Of a DNA stretch of 64,000 bases, positions 8,045 through 16,035 are shown in pieces. Source of the DNA: Lamprobacter modestohalophilus (lineage in GTDB: Bacteria > Pseudomonadota > Gammaproteobacteria > Chromatiales > Chromatiaceae); NCBI RefSeq assembly GCF_016583905.1, contig NZ_NRRY01000005.1, forward strand, positions 62,001 through 126,000. The letters are read 5' to 3'. Made by a program: the position numbers and the translations under genes. Position 1 is the stretch's first letter, and each line of letters begins with the position of its first letter. Under the pieces are notes generated by a model. That model saw only the letters and a program-made list of their open reading frames with translations, searched no databases and was not told the origin of the DNA.

Positions 8045-9148
8045 TTATCCGTTGCCCCGCGGCCTCAGGCTGACCTCACCGGCAGCAAAGGTGCGACGAC
8101 CAGCGTCGGTCTCGAGCAGCAGATTGCCCTGCGCATCAATCCCACAATATCGACCCTGAATCCGTTGCTGACCGTTCAGCAGCGAGACAGACTCGCCCTG
8201 ATAGGCATCGAGCCGACGCCAGTCATCTAGGAAGGGCGCCAGGCCGGCGTCCGTATAGCGACTGAGGGTCGCCGTCAGACGCTCGATCAGCGCGGCGGCG
8301 AGCGCGTTGCGCCCAGGCATCCGGTCACCACAGACCTCGCACAGATCGACCCAGGGCTGATCGATCGCTGCCGCCTCCTCTGCACGCAAGCGCAGATTCA
8401 GGCCAACCCCGACCACGACCAGGCTTGGACCCTGCGCCTCGCCAGCCACCTCCAGCAGCAGACCAGCAAGCTTTCGCCGCTGCCAATGGACATCATTCGG
8501 CCACTTGAGCCCGATGCCCTCAACACCGAGCTTATCAAGGGCCTGAGCAACAGCGACCCCGCAAGCCAAGCTCAATCCTCCGAGCTGTACCGGCGCCAGC
8601 GGATAACGCCAGAGGATCGAGAGATAGATGTTACGCCCAAACGGCGAGACCCAGCGCCGTCCGAGTCGACCGCGCCCAGCACTCTGGCGCTCAGCCAGGC
8701 AGATCTCGCCAGCATCCGCACAGATCTCGTCAACATCCACACAGATCTCGCCAACATTCGCACAGATCTCGCCAGCATCCACAGCCAGGTCAGAGCCGCA
8801 GTCACGCGCGGAAGACGTGGCTGTCAGCACCGTTCGCCGACCAGACGCCAGCAGATAGGCATTGGTCGAATCGATCTGATCGAGGATCTCGAGCACGCTG
8901 ATCCGTTGCCGCGCCTGCGCGTCGAGCTGAGCCTGAATAGCCTCCGACGACAGCAATTCGATCGGCTCCGGCAGCCGATAGCCCTGCCCGCGCACCGATT
9001 CGATGCCAAGGCCGAGCTCGGCATCGAGCTGATGCAAGATCTTCCACACCGCCGCACGGCTAATCCCCACTGCTGCCGCAATGGTCTCGCCCGAGCAAGG
9101 CTTGCTATTCGCCAGCAGGCGAATGATCTCACGTGCTCGTGGACTCAT
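8045..9148 (-). CDS. birA: Biotin-protein ligase / biotin operon repressor BirA with a repeat insertion
   Basis: 367 residues. An N-terminal winged helix (SPRAREIIRLLANSKPCSG, ISRAAVWKILHQL, VRGQGYRL) is followed by the ligase core: QIDSTNAYLL, AERQSAGRGRLGRRWVSP and GLKWPNDVHWQRRKLAGLLLE. It makes biotinyl-AMP and transfers biotin to a target lysine such as that of OadA (39415-41226); with the HTH it may also repress biotin synthesis. Residues about 122-150 are four tandem 7-residue GEICANV-like units inserted before the native CLAERQSAGRGR strand, making the protein longer than the usual 320 residues. The ligase motifs remain intact. Confidence 0.93.
   Translation of the reverse strand: MSPRAREIIRLLANSKPCSGETIAAAVGISRAAVWKILHQLDAELGLGIESVRGQGYRLPEPIELLSSEAIQAQLDAQARQRISVLEILDQIDSTNAYLLASGRRTVLTATSSARDCGSDLAVDAGEICANVGEICVDVDEICADAGEICLAERQSAGRGRLGRRWVSPFGRNIYLSILWRYPLAPVQLGGLSLACGVAVAQALDKLGVEGIGLKWPNDVHWQRRKLAGLLLEVAGEAQGPSLVVVGVGLNLRLRAEEAAAIDQPWVDLCEVCGDRMPGRNALAAALIERLTATLSRYTDAGLAPFLDDWRRLDAYQGESVSLLNGQQRIQGRYCGIDAQGNLLLETDAGRRTFAAGEVSLRPRGNG
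8699..8784 (-). repeat. 21-bp tandem repeat inside birA
   Basis: Four units of ACAGATCTCGCCAGCATCCGC-type sequence (plus strand), 21 bp each, encoding GEIC-containing heptads. The last unit merges with the native GEICLAERQ sequence, suggesting duplication of a resident strand. The frame is preserved. Confidence 0.9.
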
Positions 9149-9470
9149 TGGCTAGCGCCCATGATTCGTCACCTATAACGCCCAACCACTTTAGTCAAAG
9201 CGGTGCAGCCTCAACATGAGGTCACGTGATGTTGTAACGTGGCAAGAAGAGGCTCGCGCAGAGACGCAAAGGCGCAAAGGCGCAAAGGAAGAAAGAGCTT
9301 GCTCGATGTTCCCAGTGCGCTTCTTTTGTCCTTCTCTTCTTCTCTTCTTCTCTTCTTCTCTTCTTCTCTGCGCCTCCGCGCGAGGTCTCTTTTCCTTGTG
9401 TCATCTACGCGACACGGCCACATCTGATTGAAATTCTGTAGGGCCGCACCCGGTCAAAGGCGGTCCAGGC
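9149..9470. other. Intergenic region containing the AKAQRRK-type element
   Basis: 322 bp between birA and the M61 peptidase stop. Most of it is the imperfect-inverted element at 9253-9384. Several overlapping ORFs of 60-71 residues here have very low-complexity Arg/Lys or Leu/Phe/Ser content and are not credible proteins. Confidence 0.6.
9253..9384. repeat. Imperfect-inverted repeat element (AAAGGCGC / TCTCTTCTT type)
   Basis: The left end CTCGCGCAGAGACGC matches the reverse complement of the right end GCGCCTCCGCGCGAG at 13 of 15 positions. Inside are direct GCAAAGGC repeats on the left and a TTCTTCTCT 9-bp repeat on the right. Translations give DAKAQRRKG and LCAFAPLRLCAS strings, which are familiar from spurious ORFs in many bacterial genomes. 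No transposase is present. Confidence 0.7.
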
Positions 9471-11417
9471 CTAAGCCTGATTGACCGACTTGAGCGACGA
9501 CGCCAGCCAGGTCTCGCGCCGGGCGCGGATAGCATCAGCGGCCTCTTCGTCCAGCCGCAGCTCACAGGTATCGGCCGGTGCTAGCTCCGGCAACACCTCG
9601 GTCTCGAACAGCTCATCACGACGGAAGGCATGCACCCGAATTGGCCCGACTCCGGCCGCTCGCGCGATCAAGGCATCGAGATTAGCGGCGTTCGTCCGCA
9701 GTCCATCGACCGCGATGATCAGATCGCCCGCCGAGAGCCCAGCGCGTTGTGCCGTCCGCCCATCCAGCACGACCCCAAGCCGCGCCTCCGCGCTGTCAGG
9801 CTGCAGTCGAACACCGATATCAGGCCGCGACGACCTCGGCTCGAAGCGTTCGACGCAACCGCCATTGTCCTTGGCACTGGTCGAGGGCCGCAGACGCATC
9901 TCGATCGCAACCGTCCTCAACAAGGGCGCCAGATCCAGATCATCGGTCGAATCGAGCGCATGGTCGAAAAACCCGGTGAGATCGAGACCGCTGACTTCGG
10001 CCGCCACCTGCTCGACCTCACGCTCGCCGATGCCAACGCCGGTGCGTCCATAGCCCTGCCAGAGCGCGCGCATCACATCATCCAGGCTCTTGCGATGCTC
10101 GGTGCCGTTGCGGATGGTCAGATCCAGAGCCAGCGCGGTCAGGGCACCCTTGGCATAGTAGCTGACGATGGCATTGGGCGCGTTCTCGTCCTGCTTGTAG
10201 AAGCGCGTCCAGGCGTCGAAGCTCGACTCAGCGACGCTCTGCCGCAACCGCCCAGGATTGCGCTGTACGCGGGTGATAAGCTCGGCGAGCAGGGTCAGAT
10301 AGGCCTTGGCATCAATCACCCCGCTGCGCACCAGCGCCAGATCGTCATAGTACGAGGTGATGCCCTCAAAGGCCCAGAGCAGCCGCGTGTGCACCTCGCG
10401 CTCCAAGCCCTGCTCGGCAAAGGCACGCGGCCGAATCCGCTTCACGTTCCAGAGATGGAAATACTCGTGGCTGCAGAGCCCGAGGAAGCGTCGGTAGCCC
10501 TCCGAAGGCTGGGAGGGCGCCTGCATCGGCGTCGCCTCCCTCTCCCTCTCCATCGCCGTCGCCTCCCTGTCGGTCTTCGCCTCCATGTTCATGTCCGCCT
10601 CCATCGCCATCGGCCAAGCCGGTGCCGGCAGATCGTCGCGATTGGCCAACAGGCTGGTCGAGAAGCGATGCTCAAGGCCACCATAGCCATCGCCCACCAG
10701 CTGCGTCAGGAACAGGTAGCGGTCGATCGGCAGCTCGCCGAACAGGGCGGCATGCTCCGCACAGATGCGCGGCAGATCCAGCGTCAGCCGCCTGAGATCA
10801 GCACGATGCCGACCGCTGATCGTCATCCAATGCGGCACACCCTCGACCTTAAAGGCGATTCGATCGAAGACGCCCATCTCGACCGGGTGATCGATCAGGT
10901 CGGCATAGTCATCGGCCCGATAGCGACCAAAGCCCCAGGCCGGGGCGCCATCAGAGGCAAGACTGGTCGCCACCTGCCACTGTGTACCAATCGCACCCGG
11001 CGGCGGCAGGATCTCGACCTGACAGGGCCGCTCCTCGGCGCCCGCCACGCAGAGGAAGAGACTGGTGCCATTGTAATAGCCGTGGCTGCGGTCAAGATGC
11101 GCCGAGCGGACGGTCAGCTCCCAGGCATAGACCTCATAGCTCAGCTGCACCGGGCCGGCCTGCGGCGAGAGCCCAGAGAGCCGCCAGGTCTGTTTGTCCA
11201 GCTTCTCCAGCGCCACCGGGCGCCCGGCTTGCCGCGCCACAAGGCTGAGCAGATTGCGCGCAAAGTCGCGAATCATATAGCTGCCCGGTATCCAGGCCGG
11301 CATCGAGACCTGCAGCGTCTCGGTGTCAGGTGCCGGGATCTCGAGCATCACCTCAAAGCAATGGGCATCAGGGCGTGCCGGGACAACGCGGTACAGCAGC
11401 GGATTCGATTCAGACAT
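9471..11417 (-). CDS. M61 family metallopeptidase with C-terminal PDZ domain
   Basis: 648 residues. The zinc motif HEYFH begins at H317, followed by LWNVKRIRP and by LLWAFEGITSYYDDL, which carries the third ligand glutamate and is typical of M61 (glycyl aminopeptidase-like) enzymes. A C-terminal PDZ unit (VVLDGRTAQRAGLSAGDLIIAVDGL) lies at about residues 545-610. I see no signal peptide, so a cytoplasmic location is likely. A Met/Glu/Ala-rich insertion (EADMNMEAKTDREATAMERE) sits just before the HExxH helix and seems specific to this lineage. Substrate unknown. Confidence 0.9.
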   Translation of the reverse strand: MSESNPLLYRVVPARPDAHCFEVMLEIPAPDTETLQVSMPAWIPGSYMIRDFARNLLSLVARQAGRPVALEKLDKQTWRLSGLSPQAGPVQLSYEVYAWELTVRSAHLDRSHGYYNGTSLFLCVAGAEERPCQVEILPPPGAIGTQWQVATSLASDGAPAWGFGRYRADDYADLIDHPVEMGVFDRIAFKVEGVPHWMTISGRHRADLRRLTLDLPRICAEHAALFGELPIDRYLFLTQLVGDGYGGLEHRFSTSLLANRDDLPAPAWPMAMEADMNMEAKTDREATAMEREREATPMQAPSQPSEGYRRFLGLCSHEYFHLWNVKRIRPRAFAEQGLEREVHTRLLWAFEGITSYYDDLALVRSGVIDAKAYLTLLAELITRVQRNPGRLRQSVAESSFDAWTRFYKQDENAPNAIVSYYAKGALTALALDLTIRNGTEHRKSLDDVMRALWQGYGRTGVGIGEREVEQVAAEVSGLDLTGFFDHALDSTDDLDLAPLLRTVAIEMRLRPSTSAKDNGGCVERFEPRSSRPDIGVRLQPDSAEARLGVVLDGRTAQRAGLSAGDLIIAVDGLRTNAANLDALIARAAGVGPIRVHAFRRDELFETEVLPELAPADTCELRLDEEAADAIRARRETWLASSLKSVNQA

Positions 11418-11589
11418 AGTGAAGGACGCCTTCTATGAACAGAGCTTGGGTGGGCATGCCTGAATAGATCGGTATCACGAGGCGCATAGCCAACCGCATG
11501 CTGCGCCGACACTGGGCTCGCGCCCGGTATAGAATCCTCCGCAAGATCCCATCACCCTGTCAGACACCGCTGATCAACAGCACAAAGCG

Positions 11590-11625
11590 CATCGCCACCC
11601 GGAACGAGGATACGCTTGTTTCAGG
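11590..11625 (+). repeat. Dispersed intergenic repeat, degenerate copy 4
   Basis: ATCGCCACCCGGAACGAGGA followed by TACGCTTGTTTCAGG aligns with the 36-bp repeat at 55826-55861 when small gaps are allowed. It is adjacent to another degenerate copy at 11641. Confidence 0.5.
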
Positions 11626-11666
11626 GGCCTGTTCCTGGGTCGTCGGCAACCCGGAACAGACAAGCG
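11613..11666. repeat. Inverted repeat / potential hairpin formed by two repeat copies
   Basis: CGCTTGT (11613) pairs with ACAAGCG (11660-11666), and CTGTTCCTGGGT (11629-11640) pairs with ACCCGGAACAG (11649-11659) with a single bulge, around the loop CGTCGGCA. No U-tract follows, so I do not call it a terminator. It lies in the leader of the efflux operon. Confidence 0.55.
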
Positions 11667-11676
11667 CCTGTTTGGC
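11641..11676 (+). repeat. Dispersed intergenic repeat, degenerate copy 5
   Basis: CGTCGGCAACCCGGAACAGA followed by CAAGCGCCTGTTTGGC aligns with the 36-bp repeat family (compare 60648-60683 on the minus strand), with about two thirds of positions shared. Confidence 0.5.
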
Positions 11677-11716
11677 GGCCAGCGAAATATCCGATCAAAC
11701 ACTATCCGAGCAAACC

Positions 11717-11938
11717 ATGGATCAGATCCCCGTCGAGCTCAGTCTAAACGGCGTCTACTACCCGCCTTGGCTCCTCGCCGCTGGGCTTGGCCTAGCGCTG
11801 GCGATGGCGCTGACCAGCCTGGCCAATCTGACTGGCCTGAGCCGATGGGTCTGGCATCCGCCGCTCTTCTTTACCGCGTTAGTCGTCGCCTGCACGCTGT
11901 TGATCGGCTCGACGCTCGTTCCTTCCTTCTTTGCTTGA
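11717..11938 (+). CDS. DUF1656 small inner-membrane protein, AaeX-like
   Basis: 73 residues (MDQIPVELSLNGVYYPPWLLAAGLG) with two hydrophobic helices, about residues 17-38 and 50-70. DUF1656/AaeX proteins are always next to HlyD and FUSC efflux genes. The stop is 15 nt before the HlyD start, so the three genes form an operon like aaeXAB. ATG 11717 is chosen because the conserved family starts here; the frame upstream runs through the dispersed repeats. Exact function in the efflux system is unknown. Confidence 0.85.
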   Translation: MDQIPVELSLNGVYYPPWLLAAGLGLALAMALTSLANLTGLSRWVWHPPLFFTALVVACTLLIGSTLVPSFFA

Positions 11939-11953
11939 GCGCCCAGGCCACGC

Positions 11954-12865
11954 ATGAACCTCTCTGAAACCCGGCGCCAGATGCTCTTTGACTTCGTCCG
12001 GGTGCTGATCACATTGCTGATGGTGGCGCTGGCCGCCGGCGGCGTCTTCTGGGTCACCCAACAGCAGCAGGCGCATCCCTGGACACGCGATGGGCAGGTG
12101 CTCGCGAATGTGGTCCATGTCGCGCCCCAGGTCAGCGGCCCGGTGGTGGCCGTCCATGTCGCTGATAACCAGCGCGTCGCCCGGGGTGATCCCCTGTTCG
12201 AGATCGACCCGACGCTCTTTCAGCAGGCGGTGCAGCAAGCAGAAGCCGATCTGGCACAAGCCAGCGCCGAGGCGACGGACGCCGCAGCGGATGCGAACCG
12301 TGCGCAGACGCTGCACGCACGCGGCGATCTCTCACAGCAGGATTTCGACCTCAAGACCGCGCAGTCGGAGGCCAAAGCCGCAGCGGTCGATGCTGCCAAG
12401 GTCGCGTTGGAGACCGCTCGGCTCAAGCTCAGCTACACCAAGGTCAGCGCCGCCTCAACCGGCTATGTGACCAATCTCGAGCTTGACGCTGGCACCTATG
12501 CCACCGCAGGCGAATCAGTGCTCGCCCTGATCGACGCCGATTCATTCTGGGTCGCCGGCTATTTCAAGGAAACCGACCTGCCGTACATTGCGATCGGCGA
12601 CCCGGCCGCGGTCACCCTGATGGGCCATCCTGATCGACCGCTCGCCGGTCGCGTCGAGAGCATCGCCTTTGGCGTCGCGCGCCGCAACACGGGCACCAAC
12701 CTCGGCGACCTTGCCAAGGTCGCACCCACCTTCGAGTGGATTCGCCTGGCCCAGCGCATCCCGGTGCGCATCGCGCTCGCGTCGCCGCCGGCCGATCTGC
12801 CGCTGCGGGTCGGCTATACAGCCAGTGTCGCGATCAACCCATCGCGCACCGCCGAGCGCCGCTGA
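11954..12865 (+). CDS. HlyD/EmrA family periplasmic adaptor, AaeA-like
   Basis: 303 residues: an N-terminal membrane anchor (VLITLLMVALAAGGVFWV), first lipoyl half VAPQVSGPVVAVHVADNQRVARGDPLFEIDP, a coiled-coil hairpin of about 70 residues, second lipoyl half STGYVTNLELDAGTYA and a beta-barrel region. It joins the FUSC inner-membrane component to an outer-membrane factor that is not encoded nearby. Substrates of such pumps are typically aromatic carboxylates; that is a family analogy only. Confidence 0.9.
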   Translation: MNLSETRRQMLFDFVRVLITLLMVALAAGGVFWVTQQQQAHPWTRDGQVLANVVHVAPQVSGPVVAVHVADNQRVARGDPLFEIDPTLFQQAVQQAEADLAQASAEATDAAADANRAQTLHARGDLSQQDFDLKTAQSEAKAAAVDAAKVALETARLKLSYTKVSAASTGYVTNLELDAGTYATAGESVLALIDADSFWVAGYFKETDLPYIAIGDPAAVTLMGHPDRPLAGRVESIAFGVARRNTGTNLGDLAKVAPTFEWIRLAQRIPVRIALASPPADLPLRVGYTASVAINPSRTAERR

Positions 12866-12913
12866 GGCCCGGTTGAGCAGCCGCGGCTGATCACTCGAGC
12901 CGATCTCCCAACG

Positions 12914-15256
12914 ATGCGCCTCTGGAGCCCAACCGCCGTTGTCGCGGCCTTCAAGACCAGCCTCGGGATCATCATTGCTTGGGGCATCGTGCTTTGGCTG
13001 CAGTGGCCCGAGCCCTTCCTGGCCCCGGTCGCGGTCTTGGTCTTGCAGACCCCTTATCTCGGCGCCTCACTGCGCAAGGGGCTGATGCGGGTGCTGGGCA
13101 CCTTGGCCGGTGCCCTGCTGGTACTGGCGCTGATTGGACTCTTCGTGCAGGAGCGCTGGCCACTGTTGGCGATGATGTCGGTGGTGCTGATGATCTCGAT
13201 CTACCAGATGCGCCTGAGCCGCTACGGCTATGCCTGGTTCATGGTCGCGTTGGCGGTTGCCGTGATCGCCTGGGACGCCAGCGCAGCCCCCGAAGTGGCC
13301 TTCCAGGCAGCCGTCTATCGGACCTCCGAGGCCATCGTCGGCATCCTCGTCGTGCTGCTGGTCAACGGTCTGCTCTGGCCGCGCACCGCTGGCACCGATT
13401 ATCTCAAGCAGCAGCGCGCGGCGCTTGTGACACTCGCTGAGCATCTACGTCAAACCGGTGCCGCCGTCACCGCTGACTCAACGACGGGGTTTTCGTCGAT
13501 GCCCAAGGCCCTGCTGCGCGCCGGCCCGGAGCTGCGCGAGCTGCTCGCCGCGGCAGAATTGGACACCGGCCATTTCCGCCAACGACACCAAACCCATGAG
13601 GCGCAGATCCAGGCCTTGACGGCAACCCTCGGCTCGGTGATGGGCCTCACCGAGAATCTTCGCCTCGCTGCGGCGGGTCGACGCGCCTTTCTGACGCCAC
13701 CGCAGCGCCAGGTGCTGCGCGAAGCGCTCGAACAGTTGGCGATGGCAATCGAATCGACATCGGCGCATCGACCAACTGCGGGAGCAACCGCAACCGCAAC
13801 TGCAACTGCAACTGCAACTGCAACTGCAACTGCAACAGCAACAGCAACTGCAGCAAAGCCATCAGCCGGTGCGCGGCAGTATGCCTCCAAGCCGCATTCG
13901 CGCACGCAGGCTGTGACCATCAGCACAGCGGCTCAGGTCGCGCTCGCCGAGGTCGAGTCGCGCCGCCAGCGCCTGCTGAGCGGTCCCAGCCTGGCGCAAC
14001 AGAGCGGCGGCGACAGCGCGCTCGCCCATGCCTTGGCGGCTCAGCTGCAGGCACTCGTGAGCCATGTCGAGACGCTCGCGGAAGCCAGCGCTGCCGTTGC
14101 CGCCGGCCGCGCATTGCCACGGCCTCAGCTGCCACCGCAGACGACGGTGCCCTGGCAGACGCGATTGGCCCTCGCACTACCCAACAGCCTGGCGATGGGA
14201 CTCGCATTCTGGGTCTCAGTGCTGATCTGGGTGCAGCTTCAGTGGCCGCCTCAGGGGCTGCTCGCCGTGGTGATGGGCTTGGTCCTGATCGGCGGGCACA
14301 CGCTGCAGAAGACCAGCGTCTTACAGCCGGCCAAGCTCACCCTGCTCGGCTTCCTGATCGGCATCCTCAGTACCGCGCCGATCTATTTGGTGCTGATGCC
14401 TCAGCTCGACGGCTTCGTGCAGCTCGCCCTGGCACTCTTCCCGATCTATTTCGCCATTGCCTACTTCCTGCATGCACTGCCAGCCCCGCATCACCTGATG
14501 TTCCTGCGCATCGGCATCCTCGCCATCATGCTGCTAAATCTCGAGCCGCATCAGGTTTATGATGCCGCGGGCTACATCAACGCAGCGCTCTCCATCGCCA
14601 CTGGCTTCCTGATTGGGGTCGCGGCCCTGGCCTTGGTGCGCGGCGCAACGCCGCAAGAGCAGCTGCGGCGCGGCATCAAACGCCTGCTCGCCCACCTCAG
14701 CAGCGCCCAGCAAGCCCTCTCGGACCTCGATCGCAGCGACATCAAGGCCGTCCTAGGGCAGCATGAGCAGCAGCTGCGGAGCGAGCTGCAAGCGCTCTCA
14801 GAGCTGCTGCCGTCGGCCTATTCAGCAGCGGTGCCGCAGAACGATCGCGACCGCATCCTGGCCCTTGGCGACGCTTTGCAGGGCCTGGTCACGCGCTTTC
14901 GCGGCCTCCAGCAGGCGCGTGTCCGCTGGGGTGTCGATCTGCGTCGCCAGGGTCTGGGTACCCAACTCGGCCGGCAACTGCTCACCCCCTTGGTCACCAC
15001 CTATGACGCCTTTATCCATAAGCTCGACCATCCAACGGGCCCAGCCTCGGTCGTCGCGCTGGATGCGAGTGTCAGCGATGTGCGCGCCGAGCTAGCGCGG
15101 ATCGACGCCTATCGGCACAGCGAACAGGTGAACGCCGACGTGGTCTACACGCTCACCATCGCTGGCCACTATATCGCCGTGATGCACGCGCTCCGCGATC
15201 TGGCAATGTCGCTTGATAGCATCGATTGGGCGGCCTGGCGACGCAATCGATTCTGA
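12914..15256 (+). CDS. FUSC family efflux transporter, AaeB-like
   Basis: 780 residues with two blocks of membrane helices (about 10-160 and 420-590) and large cytoplasmic parts, the FUSC/AaeB layout. It starts MRLWSPTAVVAAFKTSLGIIIAWG. Within the first cytoplasmic region at about residues 290-314 there is an Ala-Thr dipeptide run encoded by a hexanucleotide microsatellite. It is the last gene of the DUF1656-HlyD-FUSC operon, 48 nt after hlyD. Likely an exporter of small organic acids; the substrate cannot be read from sequence. Confidence 0.9.
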   Translation: MRLWSPTAVVAAFKTSLGIIIAWGIVLWLQWPEPFLAPVAVLVLQTPYLGASLRKGLMRVLGTLAGALLVLALIGLFVQERWPLLAMMSVVLMISIYQMRLSRYGYAWFMVALAVAVIAWDASAAPEVAFQAAVYRTSEAIVGILVVLLVNGLLWPRTAGTDYLKQQRAALVTLAEHLRQTGAAVTADSTTGFSSMPKALLRAGPELRELLAAAELDTGHFRQRHQTHEAQIQALTATLGSVMGLTENLRLAAAGRRAFLTPPQRQVLREALEQLAMAIESTSAHRPTAGATATATATATATATATATATATAAKPSAGARQYASKPHSRTQAVTISTAAQVALAEVESRRQRLLSGPSLAQQSGGDSALAHALAAQLQALVSHVETLAEASAAVAAGRALPRPQLPPQTTVPWQTRLALALPNSLAMGLAFWVSVLIWVQLQWPPQGLLAVVMGLVLIGGHTLQKTSVLQPAKLTLLGFLIGILSTAPIYLVLMPQLDGFVQLALALFPIYFAIAYFLHALPAPHHLMFLRIGILAIMLLNLEPHQVYDAAGYINAALSIATGFLIGVAALALVRGATPQEQLRRGIKRLLAHLSSAQQALSDLDRSDIKAVLGQHEQQLRSELQALSELLPSAYSAAVPQNDRDRILALGDALQGLVTRFRGLQQARVRWGVDLRRQGLGTQLGRQLLTPLVTTYDAFIHKLDHPTGPASVVALDASVSDVRAELARIDAYRHSEQVNADVVYTLTIAGHYIAVMHALRDLAMSLDSIDWAAWRRNRF
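13783..13855 (+). repeat. Hexanucleotide microsatellite (GCAACT/GCAACC) in the FUSC gene
   Basis: About a dozen GCAACN units in tandem encode (Ala-Thr)n. The 6-bp unit means gain or loss changes length without shifting the frame. Confidence 0.93.
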
Positions 15257-15394
15257 GCGCAGTTGGCAGCTTGACTGCCTCGCAAGCCCTGCCAGCGCTC
15301 ACAGCGACAAGACCTCACTCGCGCCGAGCAGATGTCGTTACAATGCCTGATCGACCAGACCAAAGAGTGCGGGACAACCGCAACAGGAGCCCCG

Positions 15395-16009
15395 ATGTAT
15401 CCATCACAGCGCCAGCGCTTTCATCCCAGCGATGCCCCTGGAGCGCGCAACCTGCATCCCGCCCGATTGTCGCGCAATGCCCTGCCCATCCTCGCGGCTG
15501 CAGTGCTCGCCCTGCTCAGCGGCTGCGCCACCGATGGCCCGATCACCGACCCCTCGGTCCACCTCGGCAATCCGTTCCAACGTCCGACCGAAGCCGGCTT
15601 CCGGGCGCTGGTGCAGGCTAACTGCGGCCCGCTGAGTATCGGCAGCACGACCGTCAACGCGCTGCTCGGCAAGAACACCGCCTTTGATGGCTGGGTCACC
15701 GCGCTCTACGATGGCGATATCTCCAACGATGAATTCATGAATCAGGTCCTGCTGGAGTACCCAGCACCAGATGCCAACGTCCCCGCAACCGGCTGCATCA
15801 TGGACCAGCTCGAGCAGTGCTTCGCCGAGACCTGCAAGGTCCAAACCGCCGCTGAGCGCGAGAAGAGGGCCGCGGCGGAGACGCAAGCGGTCGAAGAGAT
15901 CGAATCAGCAGTGACCCTCGACCCCACCGAGCTGCCGGCACAAGACGCACCTGAGATCGAGCGCATGATGGAGACATCGAAGGAGGATGGCCCCAAGCCT
16001 CTACCCTGA
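15395..16009 (+). CDS. Predicted lipoprotein of unknown function
   Basis: 204 residues from ATG 15395, which has an AGGAG site 6 nt upstream; longer starts lack one. A long, basic N-terminal region is followed by a hydrophobic stretch and lipobox LLSGC (LPILAAAVLALLSGCA), so it should be lipidated and exported. The mature part includes conserved-looking CGPLSIGSTTVNALLG and YDGDISNDEFMNQVLLEYPAP and four further cysteines (ATGC, LEQCF, ETCK, ANCG). I do not recognise the family. Confidence 0.75.
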   Translation: MYPSQRQRFHPSDAPGARNLHPARLSRNALPILAAAVLALLSGCATDGPITDPSVHLGNPFQRPTEAGFRALVQANCGPLSIGSTTVNALLGKNTAFDGWVTALYDGDISNDEFMNQVLLEYPAPDANVPATGCIMDQLEQCFAETCKVQTAAEREKRAAAETQAVEEIESAVTLDPTELPAQDAPEIERMMETSKEDGPKPLP

Positions 16010-16035
16010 GCACATGACTGCGATCGACTTCGGGG

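Noticed and set aside
8699-8784. Possible CRISPR-like array in birA
   Set aside because: The 21-bp units are contiguous without spacers and are translated in frame within BirA.
9211-9431. Overlapping short ORFs on both strands rich in Arg/Lys or Leu/Ser/Phe
   Set aside because: They are translations of the repeat element at 9253-9384 and are a known type of spurious gene call.
9630-11438. 602-codon plus-strand ORF opposite the M61 peptidase
   Set aside because: It is an antisense shadow in high-GC DNA; the minus-strand frame has the complete HEYFH zinc site and PDZ domain.
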